Shown in pieces: positions 44,958 to 53,804 of a stretch of DNA of 64,000 nucleotides. Source of the DNA: Lacunisphaera sp044224295 (GTDB lineage: Bacteria > Verrucomicrobiota > Verrucomicrobiia > Opitutales > Opitutaceae); the NCBI GenBank assembly GCA_044224295.1, contig JBGAKQ010000009.1, positions 88,690 to 152,689 of the forward strand, written 5' to 3'. The position numbers and the translations under genes are program-made. Numbering within the stretch: position 1 is the stretch's first letter; each line of letters opens with the position of its first letter. The notes under the pieces are model-generated. The model did not search any database. It was not told the DNA's origin and saw only the letters and a list, made by a program, of their open reading frames with translations.

Positions 44958-46652
44958 TTAGACGCGGAAGATCGCGCCGAGCTTCTTGCCGAGCAGGACG
45001 GTCATGCCGGCAATGGTGATCCCGAGGAAAGCCATCGCCCACACGCCCAGCGCGGATGCGATGAACTTGCCGTCACCGAGCAGCTGGAAGAGTTCGTAGA
45101 TTGCCTTGGTGATCGGGTAATAGACCTGCTTCTGGGCCAGGATCAGCGAGTCGGAGACCTCGAGCATCGCGAAGGAGAAGGCCAGCAGGCCGCCGGCGAT
45201 GAGGTTGGCGACGATCAACGGCAGCGTAATCTTGAACAGCGCCTTGAGCGGCGGGCAGCCGAGGTTTTGCGCGGCTTCCTCGAGCGTCTCGCTGGTCTGC
45301 TGGAAACCGGCGGCGGCGGACCGCACGACGTACGGCAGGCGGCGGACGGAGTAGGCGATGATGAGCAGGATGGTCGGGTTGCGGACCGGGTTAATGAACG
45401 AGAAGAACTTCCCGTCCTGGCTCATGGCGAGGTAGCCGAACGCGAGAACGAGACCCGGCACGGCGAGCGGCATCATGGCGAGGAAATCGAGGATCTGGCG
45501 GCCACGGAGCTTCGAGCGCACGATCACGTAGGCCAGGGCGATGCCTAGCACGAGGTCGATAATCGTGGCGATGCTTGCGTACTTCAGGCTGTTCGCGATG
45601 GCCGGGACCGTCAGGTCGTGGCCCAGCGCGATCTCGAAATTGTGCAGGTTGAAATTGCGCGGCAGGACGCTCGCATACCAGTCGCTGGAGAACGCCACGA
45701 GGATCACGCCGACATGTGGCAGGATCGCGATGAAGGTAATGCCCGCGAACAACGCCGTGCAAAACCAGGCCTGCGCGCGGGGCAGGGGCTGCGGTCCACC
45801 GGAGGACGTCGCCTTGGCCATCATGGCGTAGCTGTCACGCCCGAAGAGTCCCTTGCCCAGCGCATAAAACAGGACCGAGCTGAAGAGCATCACGGCCACG
45901 AGGGCGTAGGGGAACGGGTTGCCGCCAATGTCCTTGAGGCCGTAGAAAATCTGCACCGACGTGACGCGCGAGTAATCGAAGATCAGGGCGACGCCGAGGT
46001 CCGTGAACGCCCAGATGAAAACGATCGTGCCGCCGGCGAACAGGCCGGCCTTGATGAGCGGCAGGGTGATCTTGAAGAACCGCCGGAAACCCGTGCAGCC
46101 GAGATTCTCCGCCGCTTCCTCCATGGCGGGGTCGATGTTGGCCAGCGCCGCGACCGCATTGAGGTAGATGATGGGGTAGAGGCTGAAGGCGTTGACGAGG
46201 GCGATGCCGAGAAACTGGTTGGAGCCGAGCCAATCAAACGTCCACCCCTCCGGTCGCAGCCCGAGGTCGATGATCAGCGCATTGAGCGCCCCGTATTGCC
46301 CGAGGATCTGCTTGATGCCGATGGCGCCGACGAACGGCGGCAGGATCATCGGGACGAGAATCAGGGAGCCGAGGAAGCCCTTGCCCGGAAACAGGAATCG
46401 ATCCGACACGTAAGCCAGCGGCAGCGCAATGAGCAGCGCGAAGGTGGTCGTGGTCAGGGCGAGCAGGAATGAGTTGGCCAAGCCGCCGAGATAGATCGGG
46501 TCGGTGAGCAGCGAGCCCAGGTAGGCGAACGTCAGCTTGCCGTCCGCGTCGATGAACCCGCCCTTCAGGATTTGCAGAATCGGCCAGAGGAAGAAGGCCG
46601 CGAAAAACAGCAGCGTAAAGAGGAAGACCAGGCGCGCGAAGTTCTTCGACAT
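44958..46652 (-). CDS. iron-type ABC transporter permease (FbpB-like, two fused domains)
   Basis: 564 residues from the ATG at 46652 (MSKNFARLVFLFTLLFF). About twelve membrane helices form two copies of the binding-protein-dependent permease domain. Two EAA loops are seen, EEAAENLGCTGFRRFFKITLPLIKAG in the first half and EEAAQNLGCPPLKALFKITLPLI in the second (cited as patterns). This fused layout is typical of FbpB-type ferric-iron and related importers. It may be the missing membrane part for the ATPase and binding protein at 32.1-34.8 kb. It follows mntR by 53 bases on the same strand. Confidence 0.9.
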   Translation of the reverse strand: MSKNFARLVFLFTLLFFAAFFLWPILQILKGGFIDADGKLTFAYLGSLLTDPIYLGGLANSFLLALTTTTFALLIALPLAYVSDRFLFPGKGFLGSLILVPMILPPFVGAIGIKQILGQYGALNALIIDLGLRPEGWTFDWLGSNQFLGIALVNAFSLYPIIYLNAVAALANIDPAMEEAAENLGCTGFRRFFKITLPLIKAGLFAGGTIVFIWAFTDLGVALIFDYSRVTSVQIFYGLKDIGGNPFPYALVAVMLFSSVLFYALGKGLFGRDSYAMMAKATSSGGPQPLPRAQAWFCTALFAGITFIAILPHVGVILVAFSSDWYASVLPRNFNLHNFEIALGHDLTVPAIANSLKYASIATIIDLVLGIALAYVIVRSKLRGRQILDFLAMMPLAVPGLVLAFGYLAMSQDGKFFSFINPVRNPTILLIIAYSVRRLPYVVRSAAAGFQQTSETLEEAAQNLGCPPLKALFKITLPLIVANLIAGGLLAFSFAMLEVSDSLILAQKQVYYPITKAIYELFQLLGDGKFIASALGVWAMAFLGITIAGMTVLLGKKLGAIFRV

Positions 46653-46705
46653 GCCCCTGCTGAATGCACCGCCGGGGAAACGGTGACAAGAAGGAAGCAG
46701 CCGGC

Positions 46706-47164
46706 CTAGCGGCGGGTGTGCCGCGCCAGCGCCGCGAGGGTCTCGGGACTCACGTGATGCTCGATGCCCTCGGCGTCGATTTCGGCGGTTTTCTCGGAGA
46801 TGCCCAGCGACCGCAGAAACGCCACCACGACGGCATGCCGATGCTGGCACGCCTCGGCGAGGCGCTCGCCCTCCGGGGTGAGGAAAATGGCCCGGTAGGG
46901 CTGGACCGACACAAATCCCTCGCGCTGGAGGCGGGCGAGTGTGCGGTTAACCGTCACGTGCGTCACGCCCAGGCGCCGCGCCAGGTCCACCACGCGGGCC
47001 TCACCGAGGGAAGCCGACAAATCGGCGATCGCCTCCACATAGTCTTCGGCGGTTTCCGACGCGTGCTCGCGGCGTGTCTGCCGCAGGCTCTCAGCCTGGA
47101 GCGCGGAGGGGCGGACGGGTTTCGGAGTCGGGCGGGTGGCTTTCTTCACGGGCGACGCGAGCAT
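46706..47164 (-). CDS. mntR: manganese-responsive transcriptional regulator MntR (DtxR family)
   Basis: 152 residues from the ATG at 47164. A basic Pro/Lys N-terminal extension (about 35 residues) as in E. coli MntR precedes a winged helix-turn-helix (VVDLARRLGVTHVTVNRTLARLQREGFV). The dimerisation and metal domain keeps the metal ligands known from B. subtilis MntR: Asp and Glu in EDYVEAI, His in RHAVVVAFL, and Glu, Glu, His in DAEGIEHH. There is no SH3-like domain. With Mn(II) bound it should repress the divergent operon through the palindrome at 47199-47218 and perhaps its own gene. Confidence 0.95.
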   Translation of the reverse strand: MLASPVKKATRPTPKPVRPSALQAESLRQTRREHASETAEDYVEAIADLSASLGEARVVDLARRLGVTHVTVNRTLARLQREGFVSVQPYRAIFLTPEGERLAEACQHRHAVVVAFLRSLGISEKTAEIDAEGIEHHVSPETLAALARHTRR

Positions 47165-47198
47165 GAAAACGGCTGGGGGCTTGACAAGTCGACTCCAA

Positions 47199-47218
47199 AA
47201 TGTAGCAAAGGCTACATT
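47199..47218. promoter_or_regulatory. MntR box between mntR and the outer-membrane protein-mntH operon
   Basis: AATGTAGC, spacer AAAG, GCTACATT: a perfect 8-bp inverted repeat. Its centre TAGCAAAGGCTA equals the core of the E. coli MntR operator as I remember it (AACATAGC-AAAG-GCTATGTT). A TTGACA -35 box lies at 47181-47186, so the -10 and start of transcription fall inside the box, which fits repression by MntR with Mn(II). Confidence 0.88.
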
Positions 47219-47980
47219 ATGTATCAATTTCTACAGCGCGGCTGGCTGCTGGGGTGCGCCTGGTGGGCGACGGTCGCGACCGCGCAGATCACGGAGACGC
47301 CGGTCACCGTGCAGCCGGGCCACTTCCTGCTCGAGGTGGACGCGTTGTCTTTCAGCATCGATCGCGAACCGGGGCTGAAGTACACCGCATTTGGCGCGGC
47401 CACGACGTTCCTGACGACGGGCGTGACCTCCCGCCTGGACGTGCAACTCGGGGCGGAATTGTACCTGAGCCAGAAGTTCGACGCAGCCGGGCTGATCGAG
47501 CGGCAGAGCGGAGTAGGCGATGTGTACGTGCGCGCGAAGTATCGTTTTTTCGAATCCAACGACACGTACACGGCGGTCGCGGTGATCCCTTTCGTCAAGA
47601 TCCCCACCAACACCGGCGGCGTAGGCAATGACTCCGTCGAGGGCGGTGTCATTGTGCCATTCCAGACGCAACTTTTGGGCGGCTTCGATTTCGCGGCCAT
47701 GGCGGAGGTCGACTTCCTGCGGAACGACGCCGACGACGGTTACGACCTGCAGCTCTACAGTTCGGCGTCGCTGCATCGCGAACTCCTCCGGGGCCTGGGA
47801 CTCTATGGCGAGGCAGTCGTCGCGAAGACTTCGGGCGGCGCCCCGTGGGCGGGGAGCATCGGCGCGGGCGTCACGCTGGCGGTCTCGAAGTTCGCCTGGT
47901 GGGATTTCGCCGTTTACCGGGGAATCTCTGACCGGGCGGCGGATTGGACCCATGTCCTGCGGTTCAACTACGGATTCTAA
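47219..47980 (+). CDS. outer-membrane beta-barrel protein in the MntR operon, candidate Mn channel
   Basis: 253 residues from an ATG that directly abuts the MntR box. The signal peptide is about 1-22 (WLLGCAWWATVATA). The mature protein is a series of amphipathic strands (FLLEVDALSFSIDRE, RLDVQLGAELYLSQ, YVRAKYRFFESNDTYTAVAVIPF) ending in Phe (LRFNYGF), as in outer-membrane barrels of the transporter (phenol MetA-like) group. Position under MntR and 9 bases before mntH suggests that it brings Mn(II) across the outer membrane, comparable in idea to rhizobial MnoP though apparently unrelated. Inferred from context. Confidence 0.85.
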   Translation: MYQFLQRGWLLGCAWWATVATAQITETPVTVQPGHFLLEVDALSFSIDREPGLKYTAFGAATTFLTTGVTSRLDVQLGAELYLSQKFDAAGLIERQSGVGDVYVRAKYRFFESNDTYTAVAVIPFVKIPTNTGGVGNDSVEGGVIVPFQTQLLGGFDFAAMAEVDFLRNDADDGYDLQLYSSASLHRELLRGLGLYGEAVVAKTSGGAPWAGSIGAGVTLAVSKFAWWDFAVYRGISDRAADWTHVLRFNYGF

Positions 47981-47989
47981 GGAGCGACC

Positions 47990-49351
47990 ATGAGCGACAC
48001 CGAGCCCACGCCGCCTCCCGCCGAACCCGGCTGGCGCCATGCGCGCGTCACGGTCAGCCTGCCTGAATCCCACGCGAGCGTCGCCGTGCCAAAGGGCGTG
48101 GGATTCTGGCGCAAGCTCCTGGCCTTCTCCGGCCCGGGCTTCATGGTGGCGGTGGGCTACATGGATCCGGGCAATTGGGCAACGGACCTGGCCGGCGGCT
48201 CGCAGTTTGGGTACACGCTGCTCTCGGTCATCCTGATCTCGAATTTGATGGCGATCCTGCTGCAGCACCTGTGTGTCAAGCTCGGCATCGCGACGGGACG
48301 TGACCTCGCGCAGGCCTGCCGGGATCATTATCCGCGGCCGGTCGTTTGGTTTCTCTGGATCCTGTGTGAACTGGCGATTGCCGCCTGCGACCTCGCGGAG
48401 GTGATCGGCTCGGCCATCGCCCTGCAATTGCTGTTCGGCATCCCGCTCGTGTGGGGCTGCATCATTACGGTCATCGACGTCATGCTGGTGTTGCTGCTCC
48501 AGAACAAAGGTTTCCGCTGGCTTGAGGCGGTGGTCATCACGTTGATGCTGACGATCGGCGCGTGTTTCGCCGTGGAGCTGTTCCTCGCCAAGCCGTCGAT
48601 CGCCGGCGTCCTCGGCGGATTCGTGCCGAGCCGCGAGATCGTGACCAACCCGGCCATGCTGTACGTGGCGATTGGCATCCTCGGGGCGACCGTGATGCCG
48701 CACAACCTCTACCTTCACTCGTCGATCGTCCAGACGCGCAAATACGAGCAAACCGCCGGCGGCAAGCGCGAGGCGATCAAATACGCCACGATCGATTCGA
48801 CCTTTGCCCTCATGTTCGCGCTGTTCATCAACGGCGCTATCCTCGTGCTGTCGGCGGCCGCATTTCACGGCACCGAACATGCCGGGGTGGCGGCGATCCA
48901 GGACGCGTACCACCTCCTGGACGGCGCGCTGGGCGTGACTTTTGCGGGCATCCTGTTTGCCGTCGCGCTGCTGGCGTCGGGCCAGAACTCGACCCTGACG
49001 GGAACCCTCGCCGGCCAGATCGTCATGGAGGGATTCCTGAATATCCGTCTGCGCCCCTGGCTCCGGCGCCTGATCACGCGGGCCATCGCCATCGTGCCGG
49101 CGGTTTTGATCATCGGCATTTACGGCGAGCAAAAATCCACCGAGCTGCTGGTCGCGAGCCAGGTCTGCCTGAGCATGCAGCTGGGTTTCGCCTGCTGGCC
49201 GTTGATGCGCTTTACGGGCGAAAAGGCCAAGATGGGTGAGTTTGTGAACCCGTGGTGGATCAAGGTGGTGGGGTGGACGATCACGCTCGTCATTATCGCC
49301 CTGAATGTGAAACTGCTGCTCGAAGTTGCCGGTCTCAACGGCGGCGATTGA
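47990..49351 (+). CDS. mntH: manganese transporter MntH (Nramp family)
   Basis: 453 residues, with about 11 membrane helices. Both metal-site motifs are present: DPGNWATD in helix 1 and VMPHNLYLHSS in helix 6. It imports Mn(II) with protons across the inner membrane. It has a good ribosome-binding site (AAGGAG) and follows the barrel gene by 9 bases, so it shares its MntR-controlled promoter. Confidence 0.96.
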   Translation: MSDTEPTPPPAEPGWRHARVTVSLPESHASVAVPKGVGFWRKLLAFSGPGFMVAVGYMDPGNWATDLAGGSQFGYTLLSVILISNLMAILLQHLCVKLGIATGRDLAQACRDHYPRPVVWFLWILCELAIAACDLAEVIGSAIALQLLFGIPLVWGCIITVIDVMLVLLLQNKGFRWLEAVVITLMLTIGACFAVELFLAKPSIAGVLGGFVPSREIVTNPAMLYVAIGILGATVMPHNLYLHSSIVQTRKYEQTAGGKREAIKYATIDSTFALMFALFINGAILVLSAAAFHGTEHAGVAAIQDAYHLLDGALGVTFAGILFAVALLASGQNSTLTGTLAGQIVMEGFLNIRLRPWLRRLITRAIAIVPAVLIIGIYGEQKSTELLVASQVCLSMQLGFACWPLMRFTGEKAKMGEFVNPWWIKVVGWTITLVIIALNVKLLLEVAGLNGGD

Positions 49352-49355
49352 CCCC

Positions 49356-49802
49356 ATGTATAAGAAGATCCTCGTTGCCCTCGAGAATGGCGCGGCCGAT
49401 GCGCACCTGCTGCCGCACATCTGCCAGCTGGCCCGGCAGGTGAACGCGGAGTTGCTGCTGCTGCATGTCGCCGATGGCTGGGCGGCACGTAATTTCGAGC
49501 AACTGAAGCTGGCCGAGTCCGACGAGATGCGGGCGGACAGCGAGTATTTGGAAAGCACCGCCGCCCGGCTGCGGGCGGACCACCTGCGGGTGGATACGCT
49601 GCTCGCCCTCGGCAATCCGCCGACGGAGATCGTGAAGATCGCCGCGCGCACCCAATGCGATCTCATCGCCTTGGCTTCCCACGGCCACAAACTCATCGGG
49701 GACCTGCTGCATGGAAGCACGATCGATCACGTGCGCCACAACACGACGATCCCGCTGCTGGTGGTGAACGGTTCCAAGGCGGCGACCAAGCCGCCGCTCT
49801 AA
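49356..49802 (+). CDS. universal stress protein (UspA family)
   Basis: 148 residues. Starts MYKKILVALENGAADAHLLP and has the ATP-binding type C-terminus, with LIALASHGHKLIGDLLHGST replacing the usual GxxGxxxxxxGS pattern only in part. It then has IPLLVVN. It begins 4 bases after mntH, so it is the third gene of the Mn operon and is likely induced under manganese limitation. Whether it binds ATP is uncertain because the glycine spacing is altered. Confidence 0.9.
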   Translation: MYKKILVALENGAADAHLLPHICQLARQVNAELLLLHVADGWAARNFEQLKLAESDEMRADSEYLESTAARLRADHLRVDTLLALGNPPTEIVKIAARTQCDLIALASHGHKLIGDLLHGSTIDHVRHNTTIPLLVVNGSKAATKPPL

Positions 49803-49832
49803 GGCGCCCGCATACGGCCTGGGAAGACGCAA

Positions 49833-51233
49833 TTACTGCGCGAAACTGAAGCCCCAGTTGCGCTTGCCGTAGCCGTAGGTGACGGGCTTGACGTCGGCCA
49901 GGAGCTTGAGCGAGTCCGCGGGCGCGAACTTGGCTTCAAATGCCGCGACCGCGCGATCGTAGTCGGCGAGGAGCTTCGCCTTCACCTCCGGTTGCGCGAA
50001 GGAAAAAGCGAGCGAGTTGCGGCCAAGCTGCACGATCTCGTCCCACGACAAGCGGTACTGGGTGACCGCGGTGTAGTACTCGTCCGTGAGGTTGCTGTCC
50101 CACATCCCGCGGTCGTCGGTATTTAGGCAGACGGGCACGCCGGTTCGCAGGAGTTCCGGGAACGGGTGCTTGGACAGGTCAGGCGTGTACTCGAGCAGGC
50201 GATTCGAAATCAGGTTGATCTCGATCAGCGTTCGGCGGGTCTGCTGCAGGAGGAGAAGCGTGTCCGGGTCCTTGAGGATGTTCACGCCGTGCCCGATGCG
50301 GCTGGCGCCGAGGAGCAGGGTGTCGCGGATGTGCGAGTCGTTGCCGTCCATCTCGCCGGCATGGATCGAGAGCGCCAGGGTGGGGTAGCGGGTGCGCAAC
50401 GCACGGAATGCGTCGAGGAAACGCGCCGGGTAACCATGGCCGTTCTCCTCGATGCCGACCATGTTGAGGCCGACCCAGAGGTCGCGGTGGGCATCGACGA
50501 AGGCATACGCTTTCGCGAGGTGGTCCTCGGCGCCGGGAAGGAAACGCAGGATGGATTTTTGGAAGCGGACGGTTACGCCGCTATTGACGACGTCCGGCTG
50601 CGCCAGCCGGCGCTTCACATAGGCGATCGCGTCCTCGAGTGGGATGAGACTGCCGTCGTTGGCGCGGACCCCGCCCAGGCCGAATTGGGTTTCCAGATAG
50701 GCCATGTGCTCGGCGCCGAAGGCCTTGATGTTCTCGACCAGCGCCTCGGTGATGACCGGCAGGCTGGTGTCGATGTCGCCGCGGCGGGGCCAGATGTTGC
50801 TGAAGAACTCCTCGCGGCCCTCGCCGGCTGCGTCCAACCGTAGGCTGTTGCACCAGGCGGCGCGCTCTTCCGGGGTAAGGTCGGTGATCTTCACGTACTC
50901 GCTCCGTACCTGCGGGGGCAACGCGTCGTAGGTGTGCTGGCGAATATTGTAGAACCGCTGGACCGGCGCGATGGCGTCCGGCGCCGCCGCGAACCGCGCC
51001 CGGGTGTAGAACACTTCGCCCCCGTTGCGCGCGGGATCGATCAGGATCGCGTAAATCCACTCGGGACGCTCCGAGCCGCTGTGATTGTGGATGTCGCCAC
51101 CCTTGGGCAGCGCGTAGAGGAACGCGTAGAGCTCGGCCGGCTGGGCGGTCCGCTTGATTGCCTCGAAGCGGTCCGAAAACGACGCCGCGGCCGCGACCAC
51201 GGCGAGCAAGGGGAACAACAGGGTGATGCGCAT
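49833..51233 (-). CDS. secreted adenosine deaminase-like protein
   Basis: 466 residues with a signal peptide (MRITLLFPLLAVVAAAASF). The zinc and catalytic motifs of the adenosine deaminase family are in order: GGDIHNHSG near 45-53, LALSIHAGE near 285-293, SRIGHGVNI near 310 and LNTDDRGM near 375. The signal peptide and length resemble the exported ADGF-type deaminases more than cytoplasmic Add. It would turn adenosine to inosine in the periplasm. It is the last gene of an operon with a purine permease and a NUP-family protein. Confidence 0.9.
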   Translation of the reverse strand: MRITLLFPLLAVVAAAASFSDRFEAIKRTAQPAELYAFLYALPKGGDIHNHSGSERPEWIYAILIDPARNGGEVFYTRARFAAAPDAIAPVQRFYNIRQHTYDALPPQVRSEYVKITDLTPEERAAWCNSLRLDAAGEGREEFFSNIWPRRGDIDTSLPVITEALVENIKAFGAEHMAYLETQFGLGGVRANDGSLIPLEDAIAYVKRRLAQPDVVNSGVTVRFQKSILRFLPGAEDHLAKAYAFVDAHRDLWVGLNMVGIEENGHGYPARFLDAFRALRTRYPTLALSIHAGEMDGNDSHIRDTLLLGASRIGHGVNILKDPDTLLLLQQTRRTLIEINLISNRLLEYTPDLSKHPFPELLRTGVPVCLNTDDRGMWDSNLTDEYYTAVTQYRLSWDEIVQLGRNSLAFSFAQPEVKAKLLADYDRAVAAFEAKFAPADSLKLLADVKPVTYGYGKRNWGFSFAQ

Positions 51234-51270
51234 GGGAGATTAACGTCAGGCCGACGACCGCCGGGCAACG

Positions 51271-52605
51271 TCAGAAAAGCCCGCTGAAAATCGCCCGCAC
51301 CAGGTGCAGGCTGAAGATGGCCGCCAGCACGTAGGTCAGCACGCTGAGATCGCGGGCGCGCCCGGTCGCGAGCTTGAGGACCGCGTAGGCGATGAGCCCC
51401 AGGCCGATGCCCTCGGCGATGCTGAAGCTCAGCGGAATGCCGGCGATGATGAGGAAGATCGGGGCAACCTCGGTGAAGTCCTCAAGTTTCAAGCCCGACA
51501 CGGACTGGAACATGAACACGCCGACGATCACCAGCGCCGGGGCCGTGGCCACCGCGGGCACCGCGAGGATCACGGGGGTGAGAAACAGCGCCAATAGGAA
51601 GAGGATGGCGGTGGTCGCGCCGGTCAGGCCCGTGCGACCGCCGGCTTCGACGCCAGAGGCGGACTCGATGTAACTGACGACGGTCGACGTCCCGAGCAAC
51701 GAACTCAGGATGGCGGCAATTGAGTCGGCCACCAGCGCGCGGCCGGCCTTGGGGAGTTTGCCGGAGGCGTCGAGCAGGCCGGCCCGTTGCGTGACGCCGA
51801 TCAGGGTGCCGATGTTGTCGAACATGTCGACGAGCAGCAGCGTCAGGATGATCGGCAGCGCCTTGCCGAAGTCATGCAGGAGCAAATCGAAGTTCAGCTG
51901 CAGGAACGTTGGCGCGGGCGAGGCGGGCGGCGAGAAGAGCGCATCCGGCATCGCGGTCACGTGGCCGCCCTTGCCATTGGGCACGAACAAGCCGATCAGC
52001 GTGACGGCCAGGATGGACAGGATGATGGCACCGGGAATCCGCCGCGCGACCAGGACCGCCGTGAGCAGGATGCCGCCGAAGCACAACAGCACCGCAGGCG
52101 AACCGAAATCGCCATGCGTGACAAACGTGGCGGGGCTGGCGACCACGACGCCACCGTTCTTCAGGCCGATGAAGGCGATGAAGAGGCCGATGCCGCAGGT
52201 GATCGCGAGCTTCAGTTGGTGCGGAATCGCCGCGATGATTTTCTCGCGAACGCCCGTGACGGAAAGCGCGAGGAAGATGCAGCCGTTGGTGAAGACGAGG
52301 CCGAGCGCCGATTGCCACGAAACGCCCAGGCCGAGGCAGATCGTGAACGCAAAGTAGGCGTTGATGCCCATGCCCGGGGCCAGAGCGAGCGGGTAGTTGG
52401 TGAGAAACCCCATCAGGAACGTGCTGATCGCCGCGGTCACGGCGGTGACCGTCACGAGCGCGGCCTGGGGCATGCCGGCGTTGGCCAGGATGAGCGGGTT
52501 GACCGCGAGGATGTACGCCATCGCGGCGAAGGTCGTCGCGCCGGCTTGGAGTTCGCGGCCGACCGTGGTGCCGTTGCGGTCGAGCTGGTAAAGGCGGTTC
52601 AGCAT
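51271..52605 (-). CDS. purine permease, AzgA/PbuG type (NCS2-like)
   Basis: 444 residues from the ATG at 52605, with about 12-14 membrane helices. Family motifs are RELQAGATTFAAMAYILAVNP near the N-terminus, LALAPGMGINAYFAF, and LLVDMFDNIGTLIGV in helix 8. The match is to hypoxanthine/guanine/adenine permeases. It should carry free bases made in the periplasm into the cytoplasm, where Hpt (31.3-31.9 kb) can use hypoxanthine. It lies 4 bases after the NUP gene and before the deaminase gene. Confidence 0.93.
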   Translation of the reverse strand: MLNRLYQLDRNGTTVGRELQAGATTFAAMAYILAVNPLILANAGMPQAALVTVTAVTAAISTFLMGFLTNYPLALAPGMGINAYFAFTICLGLGVSWQSALGLVFTNGCIFLALSVTGVREKIIAAIPHQLKLAITCGIGLFIAFIGLKNGGVVVASPATFVTHGDFGSPAVLLCFGGILLTAVLVARRIPGAIILSILAVTLIGLFVPNGKGGHVTAMPDALFSPPASPAPTFLQLNFDLLLHDFGKALPIILTLLLVDMFDNIGTLIGVTQRAGLLDASGKLPKAGRALVADSIAAILSSLLGTSTVVSYIESASGVEAGGRTGLTGATTAILFLLALFLTPVILAVPAVATAPALVIVGVFMFQSVSGLKLEDFTEVAPIFLIIAGIPLSFSIAEGIGLGLIAYAVLKLATGRARDLSVLTYVLAAIFSLHLVRAIFSGLF

Positions 52606-52609
52606 GGGA

Positions 52610-53677
52610 TCAGGGAGCGGAGGGTGGGGTGGTTTCGAAAATCTTCCAGCCGTCGACCAGCGCGTGGACGACGCGGCTGCCGACTGCGTGCGCGGCTTCA
52701 AGCGATGGGATATAGGCCGAGTAGTGTCCGATCTTTTCCCCGGACAAGCTTTCGGCGGCGGTGATGCCCGGCGGCTGCAGGTCAAAGTTGCTCGCGGTTC
52801 GCAGCACCAGGGCGCGGTTCACGTCGGCCCGACCGGCGCGGGTAAGGTTGGCCAGCGCCCGCAGTGTGCCGGTGTCCTCCATGGCGGTAGTCATGTAATT
52901 GCCCCGGCCTTCGGTGTAGTAAGCGACCCAGTCATTGGCCCATTCATCGAGGAGCTTGCCGTGCCAGTAGGTGCTGGAGGAAAGCGTCGCCCCAATCAGG
53001 ACCGACGGCGGCTGCAGGGCCTTGGGGTAACCGGTGTATCGCGCGCGGAAGCCCTTGATGTTGTCGGTGTCGGCCAGGGGGGTGTCCTTGGTGAGCGCGA
53101 ACGCCCAGCGCAGGAGGCCGGGATTCACGCGGTAGCAATGGTGTTCGCGCTCGGCGGCGGGCTGCAGGGGCAACTCGTAGGGCTTCTTTTTCCGCAATGG
53201 CACATAACCGGTCTTCCAATCGGCGGGAATCTCGCGGGCGTCGATCTCGTGGCCGAGGTCCCCCTCGACGACGTAGTCCGCCCACACCGCGGAGCCGACT
53301 GAGGCATCGGCCGGGTCGAGCCCCGCGATCCCGGCCACCAGCCAGTAGCTCTTGGAAAGGTCGAAACGGGGATCGAGCCCCAGCGCCATGATGGTGGCCG
53401 CGGCGTTGGTGTTGCCGACGCCGGTCACGACGCCGATCACCGTGCCGTCGGCGTTGGCGCGCACGTCATGGTAGGCCGCGGGCAGGGGGATGATCCGATC
53501 GAGCTTCTCGCGCTCGACCCAGTACTGGAATTCGCCGGGGGCGTCGCCCTGGTCGGCGCCAATCTCGAACATGGCGACGATGACCACGCGGGGTCGGAGG
53601 ACTTCAGCAGCGGAACTCAGGGTGGGCAGCAAAACAGCCAGCGCGACGGCGCGCAGGAACAGGGTGGGCGACAGCAT
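52610..53677 (-). CDS. purine nucleoside permease/phosphorylase-like protein (NUP family)
   Basis: 355 residues with a signal peptide (about 1-23, LALAVLLPTLSSAAE-like). Landmarks are VVIVAMFEIGADQGDAPGEFQYW, TGVGNTNAAATIMALG, the YWLVAGIAGLDP loop and TTAMEDTGTLRALA. NUP proteins (Pfam PF06516) were named nucleoside permeases, but they have no membrane helices beyond the signal and resemble the nucleoside phosphorylase fold. The sequence fits a periplasmic enzyme or binding protein for purine nucleosides. It is the first gene of the deaminase operon and is divergent from a TonB-dependent receptor. Confidence 0.88.
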   Translation of the reverse strand: MLSPTLFLRAVALAVLLPTLSSAAEVLRPRVVIVAMFEIGADQGDAPGEFQYWVEREKLDRIIPLPAAYHDVRANADGTVIGVVTGVGNTNAAATIMALGLDPRFDLSKSYWLVAGIAGLDPADASVGSAVWADYVVEGDLGHEIDAREIPADWKTGYVPLRKKKPYELPLQPAAEREHHCYRVNPGLLRWAFALTKDTPLADTDNIKGFRARYTGYPKALQPPSVLIGATLSSSTYWHGKLLDEWANDWVAYYTEGRGNYMTTAMEDTGTLRALANLTRAGRADVNRALVLRTASNFDLQPPGITAAESLSGEKIGHYSAYIPSLEAAHAVGSRVVHALVDGWKIFETTPPSAP

Positions 53678-53804
53678 GCAAGCCCCATTGAGCAGAGTTC
53701 ATACCGGGCCGGCACTATTTTTCGGCGACCGCAAGCCGTCACCAGCGGTGGCACATGGTCTGCTTTAGGCGGGCGGCCTCTCTTTGGCCGTCCTCACACC
53801 AAAA

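Noticed and set aside
47231..49720. 829-codon minus-strand frame opposite the Mn operon
   Set aside because: It is the antisense of the barrel, mntH and usp genes, with no start signal or domain.
53678..53804. Purine riboswitch before the NUP operon or the TonB receptor
   Set aside because: The conserved three-way junction sequences of purine riboswitches are not seen on either strand.
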